Assembly (NCBI GenBank): GCA_023393125.1
Contig: JAEWMQ010000069.1
Span: 1 to 55,882, forward strand
Origin: Bacillota bacterium
GTDB taxonomy: Bacteria > Bacillota > Clostridia > Lachnospirales > Cellulosilyticaceae
Direction: 5' to 3'
Length of the DNA: 55,882 nucleotides
Shown here in pieces: positions 15,951 through 24,870 of this stretch (within the stretch, counting starts at the first letter, position 1; every line of letters starts with the position of its first letter). Both the position numbers and the translations under genes were made by a program. Below the pieces are notes generated by a model. It was not told the origin of the DNA and did not search any database. It was given only the letters and a program-made list of their open reading frames with translations.

Positions 15951-17312
15951 ATGAGAAATAATTTCATTAGGCTTGGTATCCTAGGCACCCTCATTATACT
16001 ATGCATATGGCAGACAACACTATTATGGCTTGGCGATACGTCAAGCCATAATTTTTTAGGTAATAACTCGAGTGAGATAGTGATACAGCCAAAGGAAATA
16101 TGGGTTAATAAAAATGGTCTAGCCTATAAAATTGATGGAGATAATGATGGAAGTAGGCTAGGACTTATAGCAGAATTAAGTAATGAAATAAAAAAGGGAC
16201 AGTATGTGCTTGTTGCAGAAGATAAATATACTTATGCTCAGCTTTTAGCAAGGCAAGGTTTTGTATATGAATATGGTGCAAGCTTAAGTATAGATGAAAT
16301 TTTTGGGTTTGCAGTAAATAAGGGAAGTAATAGAAGAGAACTAGATAAGGTGTCTGAGCTGTTTATAGATATTAGTGAGGGAGATAGCTATCGAAGCTAC
16401 ATCTACTTTATAAACGATAAGCAAGAGGTTATCCAGAAAATGGCCTTAGAGGCGAGGTTAGAATTACATAATAGAACTGTTGCACATTATAGTGATGAAA
16501 ATAAAATTGAAGGTATTAAAACGTATCAAGCTAGCTTACTGCATATTGATTATAGCAAGGCGTTTTTAGAGAATGTGTTTTATCCTCTTAATAATCATAA
16601 TATGCCAATTACATATAAGGAGCTTAGTTTGCAGCCTATTATCACAGGTGAGACAGAAGAAGAACAAGTTGATAGTTTAGAAGAATATGTGAATTCGTTT
16701 TTTAAGAATCCACTCTATAAGGAATGGACAGCCACAACAGATGGCATTGTTTTTAGCGATTCACTTAATATGAATGTAAGGTACTCTAACACCGGTGTTA
16801 TGGAATTTAAAAAGTTAATAACAGGTGATGTGGTTAAGGTTTCTTCCTTAGAAAAGTTGAATAAGATAAACAGTTTTATTACTACTTCGCCAGCTATTCC
16901 AAGTCAACTTAAGAAAGGCTTATATCTAAAAGCGGTTTTAGAAAATAAGGAGACAGAAGAAACCATTTATCAGTTTGGCTATCGCTATGAAGGTTTTGAA
17001 GTATTACTAACAGATGATGCTAAAGAACAATTGAAGATAGGAGAAGTTCTAGAATTAGCTGTAAAAGGTAATGAGGTGGTAAGAGGTAGTTGGCTAATGC
17101 TAGAATTGGTTGATAAAGGCATAGTAGGCTATGGAGAATTATCAAAAGAGGGTAAAGTGGCTATTGAAGATACAAAACAGCTTTGTGACATTAGCGATTT
17201 AGAGGCAAATCCTTTAGGGTATCTAGAGTGTGCTTATATTATTGGGGACATAGAAGACGAGTTAGCGTTTGATTGGGCTGCCCTATTTGAAGATAAGTGG
17301 TATTTTCCGTAG
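15951..17312 (+). CDS. yycH: YycH-family regulator of WalK
   Basis: A 453-residue protein with one N-terminal membrane helix (LGILGTLIILCIWQTTLLWLG, about 8-28) and a large extracellular region. YycH proteins form a complex with YycI and the sensor kinase at the membrane and modulate WalK activity in Bacillus and Staphylococcus. The assignment rests on topology, length, and position between walK and a YycI-like gene; sequence recognition is moderate (IWVNKNGLAYKIDGDND and the paired repeat domains). AAGGGTGATGAT precedes the ATG. A strong terminator follows, separating it from yycI, which is unusual. Confidence 0.72.
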   Translation: MRNNFIRLGILGTLIILCIWQTTLLWLGDTSSHNFLGNNSSEIVIQPKEIWVNKNGLAYKIDGDNDGSRLGLIAELSNEIKKGQYVLVAEDKYTYAQLLARQGFVYEYGASLSIDEIFGFAVNKGSNRRELDKVSELFIDISEGDSYRSYIYFINDKQEVIQKMALEARLELHNRTVAHYSDENKIEGIKTYQASLLHIDYSKAFLENVFYPLNNHNMPITYKELSLQPIITGETEEEQVDSLEEYVNSFFKNPLYKEWTATTDGIVFSDSLNMNVRYSNTGVMEFKKLITGDVVKVSSLEKLNKINSFITTSPAIPSQLKKGLYLKAVLENKETEETIYQFGYRYEGFEVLLTDDAKEQLKIGEVLELAVKGNEVVRGSWLMLELVDKGIVGYGELSKEGKVAIEDTKQLCDISDLEANPLGYLECAYIIGDIEDELAFDWAALFEDKWYFP

Positions 17313-17320
17313 AAAAAATT

Positions 17321-17358
17321 GACAATGTTGAATAACTTCACATTGTCGTTTTTTTTTG
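17321..17358 (+). terminator. Terminator between yycH and yycI
   Basis: GACAATGT (17321-17328) pairs with ACATTGTC (17340-17347), followed by a nearly pure T run. This strongly separates two genes that are usually co-transcribed. Confidence 0.85.
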
Positions 17359-17374
17359 TTATAGTTATTTTATG

Positions 17375-17398
17375 GGAAATATAAAATTCTATATTTCC
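17375..17398. promoter_or_regulatory. Palindrome in front of yycI
   Basis: GGAAATATA (17375-17383), 6-base gap, TATATTTCC (17390-17398): perfect 9-base arms ending just before the ribosome site. It could be an operator or a leader hairpin; nothing decides between them. Confidence 0.4.
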
Positions 17399-17415
17399 GG
17401 ATATGGGGGATGGAA

Positions 17416-18300
17416 ATGAATGGAAAGAAAATATTAAATAGGCTTATTTTATTGTTTATAGGCATTAATTTGATATTATTTATTTTTATTAGTATTAGAA
17501 GAGAAACGCAATATAAGCTTTCCCAAACTAGGATTAATAATATTATAGGATTATTAGCGGAAAAAGGTATTACAGTAGAGGGCCAATTACCTATGAACTT
17601 TAAGCCTAAGCTAGCAGCTACTTTAAGTTACACAGGAGATAATGTAACCGTAAGGAATAATTTAGTAAAGGCGTTTTTTGGAAATAACTTATCTAAGGTG
17701 AGTCGCTCTACAGAAAATAGCAAAGAGTATTTTGGTGCTAAAGTTTATTGTTTTACTATGCAAGACGAGCAGTTGGCATTTGATAAAGAAAAGATAACCT
17801 ATACTAATTCTGATATTAAATTTTCAGATACTAAGCCTAGTATTAAAGAGGCTAAAGCAAAAGCGGAGGCATTTGTTAAGAGACTTGAAGTAGGTAAGCT
17901 CTATAAAGAAGCTTATATTGAAATAAAAGAAGAAGAAAATAAGGTGGTTATAACCTATTTTCCTACCTTTGAAGGTACTCCAATATTTGATTTATCTATT
18001 AAAATGAAGATATATAAAAATGGAATAGAAAGTGCAACTATATATTTAGGAGAAGTAAGTATTACTGATGAAGGTAAGCAAAGAATTACCCCAATAGACT
18101 TAGTACTTTTTGGGATTGAAGAATACATTCCTTTAGAAAGCAATATCATAATAAAGGATATTACTTTAGTTTATAAAATTCTTGGGAAAAAAGGGAGTAA
18201 TTTGTGGGGAGAACAAATTGTACCTATGTATAAAATTGAGGTGAATGGTTTAGAAAAACCACTATTTGTTAATGCTTATACCAATGAGATTGTGAAATAG
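17416..18300 (+). CDS. yycI: YycI-family regulator of WalK
   Basis: A 294-residue membrane-anchored protein. One N-terminal helix (LILLFIGINLILFIFIS) is followed by the YycI-like stretch YKLSQTRINNIIGLLAEKGI and LPMNFKPK, then beta-rich extracellular domains with the YycI/PepSY-like VPMYKIEVNG end. Two in-frame ATGs are possible (17410 and 17416); the second has the better distance to GGGGGA. The product is thought to partner YycH in tuning WalK. It has its own terminator upstream and possibly its own operator palindrome. Confidence 0.72.
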   Translation: MNGKKILNRLILLFIGINLILFIFISIRRETQYKLSQTRINNIIGLLAEKGITVEGQLPMNFKPKLAATLSYTGDNVTVRNNLVKAFFGNNLSKVSRSTENSKEYFGAKVYCFTMQDEQLAFDKEKITYTNSDIKFSDTKPSIKEAKAKAEAFVKRLEVGKLYKEAYIEIKEEENKVVITYFPTFEGTPIFDLSIKMKIYKNGIESATIYLGEVSITDEGKQRITPIDLVLFGIEEYIPLESNIIIKDITLVYKILGKKGSNLWGEQIVPMYKIEVNGLEKPLFVNAYTNEIVK

Positions 18301-18311
18301 TAAAATTAAAC

Positions 18312-18340
18312 TTTTTATTTACTAGTTTTAATGTTATAAT
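18312..18340 (+). promoter_or_regulatory. Probable murA promoter
   Basis: A consensus -10 TATAAT at 18335-18340 with a weak -35 (TTTTTA, 18312-18317) at 17 bases spacing. It lies just after the yycI stop, so murA is likely to have its own transcript. Confidence 0.45.
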
Positions 18341-18395
18341 CTAAGATGGCGTAGAGTGCAATGCTTGGTTAAATAATAATTAAGAGGTGTTAAGG

Positions 18396-19646
18396 TTGAG
18401 CGAGTTGTATATAAGAGGTGGAAAGCGTCTGGTAGGCGATGTAATAATTAATGGAGCAAAAAATGCAGCAGTTGCCATTTTACCTGCAGCTCTTTTAGTA
18501 GATGGAATTAGTGAAATTGAAAATTTACCATATATAGATGATGTTATTAAGTTAAAAAGTGCTATGGAAGATTTAGGTGCTGTAGCTCACCTAAAAGATG
18601 AGCACACCTTAGAAGTAGATGGCTCTACCTTATATAGCTATAAGGCCACGAATGAAGCTGTCGGCAATATTAGAGCTTCCTACTATTTAATAGGGGCACT
18701 ATTAGGGCGCTTTAAAAAGGCAGAGGTAGCTATGCCAGGAGGGTGTAACTTTGGGGTGAGACCTATTGATCAGCATATTAAAGGCTTTGAAGCATTAGGG
18801 GCAAAAGTAACTATCGAAGATGGTATTATCAAGGCTAGTGCAGAGAAATTAGTTGGAACGAAAATTTACTTAGATGTAGTCAGTGTAGGGGCTACTATTA
18901 ATGTTATGCTTGCTGCTACTTTAGCAGAGGGAACAACTGTTATTGAAAACGCTGCTAAAGAGCCACATGTAGTAGATGTTGCTAACTTCCTTAATATAGC
19001 AGGGGCTAATATTAAAGGAGCAGGTACAGATGTCATTCGTATCAAAGGGGTAGAGAGACTTACAGGTGGTAAATATGCTACTATTCCAGATCAGATTGAA
19101 GCAGGTACTTACATGATTGCTGGTGCTATTACAGGTGGTGACGTCTATGTTAGAAATGTTATCCCAGAACATATGTATTCAGTAAGTTTAAAGATGATGG
19201 AGATGGGTATTAAGATTGAGGAAGGTGATGATTACATTAGAGTAACAGCACCAGAGATTCTTAAAGGTACTAATGTGAAGACCTTACCACACCCAGGTTT
19301 CCCAACAGACCTTCAACCACAAATGGCAGTACTTTTAAGCATTGCTAATGGCAAAAGTACTATTATTGAAGGTGTATGGGACAATCGTTTCCAATACATT
19401 GATGAACTTAAGAAAACAGGGGCTCAGATTACAGTAGATGGACGCACAGCTATAGTTGAAGGCGTAAGTGAACTAAAAGGAGCAGAAGTAGCTGCTACAG
19501 ATTTAAGAGCAGGTGCTGCCTTAGTTTTAGCAGGACTTAAAGCTAAAGGTGAGACACACATTAAAAATGTTAAATACATCGATAGAGGCTACGAGGCTAT
19601 AGAGAAAAAGCTTAAAGAATTAGGTGCAGACATCGAACGTAGATAA
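18396..19646 (+). CDS. murA: UDP-N-acetylglucosamine 1-carboxyvinyltransferase MurA
   Basis: A 416-residue cytoplasmic enzyme that transfers enolpyruvate from PEP to UDP-GlcNAc, the first committed step of peptidoglycan synthesis. The family start is IRGGKRLVGDVIINGAKNA (catalytic Lys-Asn pair in GAKN). The PEP-binding cysteine is Cys117 in MPGGCNFGVRP, so the enzyme should be fosfomycin-sensitive in principle. Further family blocks are DQIEAGTYMIAGA and HPGFPTDLQPQ. A TTG start at 18396 is chosen because AGAGGTG is well placed and the protein then starts SELYIRGG like other MurA; a GTG at 18387 is the alternative. Its place next to walRK genes fits the wall-biosynthesis theme. Confidence 0.93.
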   Translation: MSELYIRGGKRLVGDVIINGAKNAAVAILPAALLVDGISEIENLPYIDDVIKLKSAMEDLGAVAHLKDEHTLEVDGSTLYSYKATNEAVGNIRASYYLIGALLGRFKKAEVAMPGGCNFGVRPIDQHIKGFEALGAKVTIEDGIIKASAEKLVGTKIYLDVVSVGATINVMLAATLAEGTTVIENAAKEPHVVDVANFLNIAGANIKGAGTDVIRIKGVERLTGGKYATIPDQIEAGTYMIAGAITGGDVYVRNVIPEHMYSVSLKMMEMGIKIEEGDDYIRVTAPEILKGTNVKTLPHPGFPTDLQPQMAVLLSIANGKSTIIEGVWDNRFQYIDELKKTGAQITVDGRTAIVEGVSELKGAEVAATDLRAGAALVLAGLKAKGETHIKNVKYIDRGYEAIEKKLKELGADIERR

Positions 19647-19677
19647 TATAAAGTACAAAAATATAGTATAAATAAAA

Positions 19678-19717
19678 GGCGATACTAGGAATTTTTTCTA
19701 AGTATCGCTTTTTTTAT
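19678..19717 (+). terminator. Terminator after murA
   Basis: GGCGATACTAGGA pairs with TCTAAGTATCGC with a bulge, followed by TTTTTTT. Confidence 0.85.
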
Positions 19718-19837
19718 GTTATACGGATGTAAAAAATGCTTAAACTGGAAAAATCTATAAGGATAATAAAACGAACCTAATGTTGAAATATTTAATATTT
19801 TATTATAATATATAATATATTGAAGTTTATTTATTAT

Positions 19838-20260
19838 CTATATATTTAAAAATGTAAAAATAATAAATAAAAAAGAAGAACATATAAAGGGTGCTAATGG
19901 AAGAGAATAGATTTTATTTGAAGATAAAAGAGAATAAATAGCACAGAATATCAGAGCAGAAATACAAGTTAAAATAAATAATAAAATATTTATTTTAAAA
20001 CCTAGTAGTAAGCCTGTACATATAAAAAGCTTAATATCTCCAGAGCCAATAAAGCCACTATATAGAATATTAAGTAGAAATAGAATAAGTGAGGGGAAAA
20101 ATAAACCTATGCAGTAAAGAGACATGGGGGATGAAAAAGGAAGGAAACAAAAACCTATTATTAGTAATAATAAAATAACTTTATTTGGAATCCTTCTATA
20201 GCGGCAATCCGTATAGGAAAAATAAAGAAGAAAGATAAGTAAAATTAAATATTTAGTCAT
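19838..20260 (-). CDS. Prepilin peptidase (A24 family, CpaA/TadV type)
   Basis: A 140-residue polytopic membrane protease. The two catalytic aspartates are in YTDCRYRRIPN (about residue 19) and the GxGD motif GSGDIKL (about residue 72). It has six hydrophobic helices and lacks the methyltransferase domain, as in Tad-type peptidases. It cleaves the leader from prepilin-like proteins, here presumably the 26774 product and possibly the TadE-like proteins. The ATG at 20260 is preferred because GGTGG lies directly ahead. It is divergent from the tadZ gene with only 53 bases between them, so the two likely share a control region. Confidence 0.85.
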   Translation of the reverse strand: MTKYLILLIFLLYFSYTDCRYRRIPNKVILLLLIIGFCFLPFSSPMSLYCIGLFFPSLILFLLNILYSGFIGSGDIKLFICTGLLLGFKINILLFILTCISALIFCAIYSLLSSNKIYSLPLAPFICSSFLFIIFTFLNI

Positions 20261-20313
20261 ATATACCACCAATCTGTGTTATTAAAAATGTTAAAAAAGG
20301 GGAGAAATTAGCA

Positions 20314-21651
20314 TTGGAAATATTACTCGTAGCAGGAAGTATAAATAATAAACTTTATTCAAACATATCATACAAAAAAAATATTATCAATAAACAGGCG
20401 ATTTATACTTCGGAATTAACAGAACTATTAAAAAAAAATAGCACTCGTTTTGATATCATATTAATTGTTGATGAGGGAATAGATGATACACTAGAAGCAT
20501 TACAAAAAATAGTGTCTGAAATTAAGCAGATAGATATGAAAAAAGAGATTATAGTTATTACTCAGAGCTTAGAGTGTAAATATAAGCTTAATCATATTAA
20601 AGTGTTTTACAAAGAGGAAATTCGTCTATTTGAAGAAGTATATAACCAGATACTAAAATGCATTATTGAAAGTGAAATGCCGGCATTTGTAAAAGAAGAT
20701 ACCCTAAGAGAAAGTAAATTGGTACAGCAAGCTGATGAAGCGCCTAAGAAAGAAAAGGGATCTTTTATTGGACGGTTTAGTGGTGTATTTAAAAGCAAAA
20801 AAGAGGAAGAAAATGACGGTGACGACAAGAGATTCAAACATATACGAAAAGGTATAAGTAGAGTAGTGGGTGTGACGGGGCATCGTGGTGTAGGGATTAC
20901 TAGTACTGTTGTTAATTTAGCTTATGAAGCCTCTAAACGTAATTTAAGTACCATTATTATAGATTTAGACGTCTATAATAGAACTACTAATTTGTATTTT
21001 AGTGAATTTATGAGGCAAGCTGAGAGAGATGAACATTTAGCTGGATCTTTACTAAAATGCCTTGCTAAACCTCAAGATTATCAAAGTAATGCTTGCCAGG
21101 TAAGTAACAAATTATGGCTTGCTGGCCTGACTTATAATTTTGAAGATAAGCGTTTAATGAATCAATTTTTTAATACCAATAAGTTAATGAATTTATTAAC
21201 TGTACTGAGGCAACATTTTAATGTTATTTTATTAGACTTACCTCTTGAAGTGTTAAAAGAGTTTGAAGAAGTTATTCCTAATATAGATGCTTTTGCTCTA
21301 TGTACTAATAACAATCAATATTCTATCATTACTACTCTTAGGAACATGGGGAATTGTTTATCAAGTGAAAATATAGGATATGTTAATGCAAAGTCTAAGT
21401 TAGTTATTACTAGGTACAATGATAGAGCTCAATATGAAGACGAATTTTTCACACCAGATAAAGTGAGTGAGATTTTTGCTTCAGACCTTTGTGAGGAGTT
21501 TTCTATAAAAATGCCTATTGCAGGCTTTGTAAGGCAAGAGGAAGATTTTGATATGCAGATAGAAAGAGATATTCCAATCGTAGAAACTAATAAAGCCTTT
21601 AAGGAATATTATTCTAATATACTACTGCGTATCATGGAAGGAGCTAATTAA
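20314..21651 (+). CDS. tadZ: TadZ/CpaE-like ATPase-fold protein
   Basis: A 445-residue protein. The N-terminal part (about 1-125) looks like a divergent receiver-type domain (FDIILIVDEGIDDTLEAL). After a charged linker, the C-terminal part (about 185-445) is ParA/MinD-like: VVGVTGHRGVGITSTVVN, IIIDLDVYNRTTN, and VILLDLPLE. In the P-loop the lysine before the S/T is Ile (GVGITST), as in atypical TadZ proteins, so ATP hydrolysis is doubtful. TadZ proteins place the Tad machine in the cell. TTG start with AGGGGAGAAA upstream. It opens the gene train that runs to the type VII genes. Confidence 0.8.
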   Translation: MEILLVAGSINNKLYSNISYKKNIINKQAIYTSELTELLKKNSTRFDIILIVDEGIDDTLEALQKIVSEIKQIDMKKEIIVITQSLECKYKLNHIKVFYKEEIRLFEEVYNQILKCIIESEMPAFVKEDTLRESKLVQQADEAPKKEKGSFIGRFSGVFKSKKEEENDGDDKRFKHIRKGISRVVGVTGHRGVGITSTVVNLAYEASKRNLSTIIIDLDVYNRTTNLYFSEFMRQAERDEHLAGSLLKCLAKPQDYQSNACQVSNKLWLAGLTYNFEDKRLMNQFFNTNKLMNLLTVLRQHFNVILLDLPLEVLKEFEEVIPNIDAFALCTNNNQYSIITTLRNMGNCLSSENIGYVNAKSKLVITRYNDRAQYEDEFFTPDKVSEIFASDLCEEFSIKMPIAGFVRQEEDFDMQIERDIPIVETNKAFKEYYSNILLRIMEGAN

Positions 21652-21652
21652 G

Positions 21653-22567
21653 ATGAAATTAAATGTTAAATCAGTAAAAAATGTGGCACCTAATAAAAAT
21701 ATGATTAAAAAGGTTACTGCAGTCGTTATTAGTATTATTGTCATTATTGTTTCATATATTAGTATTACAAAGGCAGCGGAGGATACAAGAAATACTGTAG
21801 CTGTAATAAGAATAAAAAATCTAGATGGATTACAGATGGATGCACTTGTTACGGAAGAAGACGTAGAGAAATACAATATTATTCGAACAGAATATAACCC
21901 AGATATGATATTAGCTGAGGATATAGATAATGTTATTGGGATGTATACTTTATATTATCTCAGGAAAGATAGTGTACTTTATAAGGATCAATTAGGAGGA
22001 GAACGGCCAATTACAAATGAATGGTTGTATCAGCTTAGTGAAGAGGAGGAAGTTATTACACTTCAATATAACTACCTTAAGTGTGGAGGAGATATATTGA
22101 TGCCAGGAGATCGTGTGAGAATAAGAGCAACATATGAACTTTCGAATGAAGCTTCTGGTACAGGATCAGATAATTGGTATGGTGGTGACAATAGTTCTAT
22201 AGAATATCAAGATGCAAGAGAGAAAAATATAAGGACACAAATTATTTTTGATAGCATTGAAATAATGGACATGCTTAATGCGGATAGCCATTCTATTTAT
22301 GAAGTATATAAGGAAGTATTACGTTTAGATGAAAAGTCTAGACAACAAGTTATGAAAAGTGATGAATTTTTAAAAAGTATTTTGCCAAGGGCACTTGTAC
22401 TAGCAGGAACAAAAGAACAAATCAATGAATATGCTAAATACGCCAATTTAAAAGAGGGAGAATTATTAATTACAATTCTAAGCCGTGAAAATAGTAATCC
22501 AATTATTGAACAATTACCAACTTTACAAAGCGAGGTACAGCGATGGATAAAAGAGGAAGAAAAATAG
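21653..22567 (+). CDS. CpaB/RcpC-like SAF domain protein
   Basis: A 304-residue protein with one N-terminal helix (VTAVVISIIVIIVSYISI, about 22-40) and an extracellular region. The segment MDALVTEEDVEKYNIIRTEY...VIGMYTLYYLRKDSVLYKDQL resembles the SAF domain of CpaB/RcpC. These proteins bind wall glycan and guide or gate the pilus in Tad systems. The second half has GGDILMPGDRVRIRATYE, the other typical CpaB strand. It starts one base after the tadZ stop and its end overlaps the next gene by 25 bases, so it is in the same operon. There is no secretin, as expected for a single-membrane cell. Confidence 0.68.
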   Translation: MKLNVKSVKNVAPNKNMIKKVTAVVISIIVIIVSYISITKAAEDTRNTVAVIRIKNLDGLQMDALVTEEDVEKYNIIRTEYNPDMILAEDIDNVIGMYTLYYLRKDSVLYKDQLGGERPITNEWLYQLSEEEEVITLQYNYLKCGGDILMPGDRVRIRATYELSNEASGTGSDNWYGGDNSSIEYQDAREKNIRTQIIFDSIEIMDMLNADSHSIYEVYKEVLRLDEKSRQQVMKSDEFLKSILPRALVLAGTKEQINEYAKYANLKEGELLITILSRENSNPIIEQLPTLQSEVQRWIKEEEK

Positions 22568-23370
22568 GGGTTAAGAGCTTATTAGAAAAGATTACTCCTC
22601 AAGAAAGTGGGCAAATAGGAGAGGGACATAAACAAATTCTCTATAATGTCATAGGCTTTATCTCAGTAAGTGATTTTGCGGATAATGGTGCTTTAATAAG
22701 TAACTTAGGTTGCTTATTAGCTGAAAAAAACTTAAATACGTGTATTGTAGATTTCAAGGTATTTTATCCTACGCTTTATAATTATTTAGATTTAGAGCAT
22801 AACGAGAAAGGCAAAGGATTACTTAGTGTACTAAGAGATGATAAAGCTGATATTCGTGAACATATTAATACTACTAAATATAAGCAATTGTATTTGCTTT
22901 CACCAAGTCCCTATGACTTAATTGAAGAATATGTGGATTTTGAGTTTGAATACATAGAGCGTGTAATCGAAGAGTTAAAAGAAATGTTTGATCTTGTACT
23001 TATAGATATTCCCAATAATCCACCTCTTGAATTTTGCATAGCAACTATGAAACAAGTACATAGAGGATTTATAACAGTAAGTGAAAGGATTGAAAGTATA
23101 GTTAATGCTACAAAACTACTTGAATTTGCCAATTCTTTGGGCATTACAACTGCTAAGTTCACTAATATGATTTACGTAAATACTATGAATATGAATTATG
23201 ACTATGGAGCCCTTAAAGAAACAGAGCTTAAATTAGTTGCACAGCTTCCTATGGTCCAAGGAGTCATTGAGGAATATTTTAAAGGAAACATTTATATGAA
23301 ACATTCCAGTATAGTTAATAAGCAATATGTAGCAGGCATACATAATCTGATACAGATGATTCTGAGCTAG
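22543..23370 (+). CDS. Second ParA/CpaE-like protein with degenerate P-loop
   Basis: A 275-residue soluble protein with a MinD/ParA-like fold: VIGFISVSDFADNGALISNLGCLLAEKNLNTCIVDF, later LVLIDIPNNPP. The canonical KGGxGKT sequence is replaced by SDFADNGALIS, so no signature lysine or P-loop remains. It could be a partner of the upstream TadZ-like protein rather than an enzyme. Its start lies inside the previous gene (25-base overlap). The role as an assembly or localisation factor is inferred from position. Confidence 0.62.
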   Translation: MDKRGRKIGVKSLLEKITPQESGQIGEGHKQILYNVIGFISVSDFADNGALISNLGCLLAEKNLNTCIVDFKVFYPTLYNYLDLEHNEKGKGLLSVLRDDKADIREHINTTKYKQLYLLSPSPYDLIEEYVDFEFEYIERVIEELKEMFDLVLIDIPNNPPLEFCIATMKQVHRGFITVSERIESIVNATKLLEFANSLGITTAKFTNMIYVNTMNMNYDYGALKETELKLVAQLPMVQGVIEEYFKGNIYMKHSSIVNKQYVAGIHNLIQMILS

Positions 23371-23394
23371 CATTTAAGAGGAGAGTGAGATGAA

Positions 23395-24870
23395 ATGCTT
23401 AATAGGGCTAAAATAAGTGAATTGCAACAAAAAACTATGTATGAAAGAAGACAAGGTGTATCAGAAGAAGAATTAGATGAGAAGCTCAAACATAATACGA
23501 TTAAATTTAATGAAGCACTGGAATTTTGTCAGAAGTATATAAGTAACAATGCAACTAATGCCTATAGGAGAGAAACAGACCCAGGTAAAAAGAGGGGAAT
23601 TACAGAAGCCTATATTAATGAATTTGTAGATTCTCAAAAACCCATTGTGGAAGGTTATCATGAACTAAAAGAGTTAAAACAAGCTTTGGCAGATGAGATT
23701 ACTCACTATGGTCCTATTACAGAAGCTATGAATGATCCTTTAATTGATGAGATTAGGGCTAATGGACCAGATCAGATATTTGTAGAAAAAGAAGGTAGAA
23801 CAGTTATTTGGGATAAGAACTTCATGAATAAAGAGCATATGGAGCGTATTATTTCTAAGCTTATTGGAGTATCTAAGGTAAGGTTAACGCCTAAGCTACC
23901 TATGGTTAATGCTAGAACGATAGAGGGGTATCGTGTTAATGCAACACATGCAGATATCTCACCATATGATGTGCCTGCATTTGTTATAAGAAAGTTTAGT
24001 AAGAAGAATATCACTCCCAATATTATGATTAAAAATGAATCATTTTCCTACAATATGTATAGGCTTTTGGCACTTATTCCACAAGGGGATTTATCTTGGA
24101 TAACTGTAGGGCCCACAGGAAGTGGTAAGACAACTCTTAATGAGCTACTTGTAAAGCAAATTAATCCTCTTTCACGTATTATTACTATTGAAAATCCTTC
24201 TGAGATGCGTCTAGTAAGAAGGGAAAATGACCATGAAAATGGACGTATTATCAATGACGTCCTGCAGTATGAATCTACAGGTGAAGATGATGAAGATAGC
24301 CCAGCTACTATGGAGGACCTACTTATTAATACCATGAGACAGTCTCCTCATTGGATTGGACCTGGTGAGCTTAGGCAACCTAAAGAGTTTGCCACAGCTC
24401 TTAGAGCGGCACAAACGGGTCACTTTTTCTTTACTACGCTTCATGCTGAAGGTGATAAAGAAGCTATTTATAGGTTCTTAACAGCTTATTTAATGGAGTC
24501 TAATGAGCCAGCAGAACTCGCACTAAGAAACATATGTAGCGCTGTAAAATTTGTTATCTATCAAGAAAAGCTAGCGGATGGAACGAGAAAAATTATGTCT
24601 ATTTCAGAGATATTGGGTGCAGATGGACTTGAGCCGATTGTTAATCCTATTTATAAGTTTATATGTGATGACGTTATAGAAGATCAGAAGACACATCGGG
24701 TATTAAAAATTATAGGTAGGCATAAACGTGTAGGAAAGCTTTCTGAGAAGACACAGCAAGCTATGCTTAAAGCTGGAATTAAGAAAAGTCGTTTTGATTT
24801 TTTATTAAAACCAGTAAGTGATGATGAGGAAGAGGTGTATATAACAGATGGATTTAGCTTTGATAGTTAG
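23395..24870 (+). CDS. tadA: TadA/CpaF secretion ATPase
   Basis: A 491-residue hexameric ATPase of the type II/IV secretion superfamily that powers pilus or filament assembly at the cytoplasmic face. The N-terminal domain has ANGPDQIFVEKEGR and the mid-segment LTPKLPMVNARTIEGYRVNATHA, typical for CpaF. Walker A is GPTGSGKTT at about residue 239; ENPSE, TMRQSPHWIGPGELRQ (Walker B/His-box region) and TGHFFFTTLHAEG follow. Usual CpaF has RxxPD and GEVRG; here the last is GELRQ. AGAGGAGAGTGAG precedes the ATG. Directly upstream of tadB and tadC. Confidence 0.88.
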   Translation: MLNRAKISELQQKTMYERRQGVSEEELDEKLKHNTIKFNEALEFCQKYISNNATNAYRRETDPGKKRGITEAYINEFVDSQKPIVEGYHELKELKQALADEITHYGPITEAMNDPLIDEIRANGPDQIFVEKEGRTVIWDKNFMNKEHMERIISKLIGVSKVRLTPKLPMVNARTIEGYRVNATHADISPYDVPAFVIRKFSKKNITPNIMIKNESFSYNMYRLLALIPQGDLSWITVGPTGSGKTTLNELLVKQINPLSRIITIENPSEMRLVRRENDHENGRIINDVLQYESTGEDDEDSPATMEDLLINTMRQSPHWIGPGELRQPKEFATALRAAQTGHFFFTTLHAEGDKEAIYRFLTAYLMESNEPAELALRNICSAVKFVIYQEKLADGTRKIMSISEILGADGLEPIVNPIYKFICDDVIEDQKTHRVLKIIGRHKRVGKLSEKTQQAMLKAGIKKSRFDFLLKPVSDDEEEVYITDGFSFDS

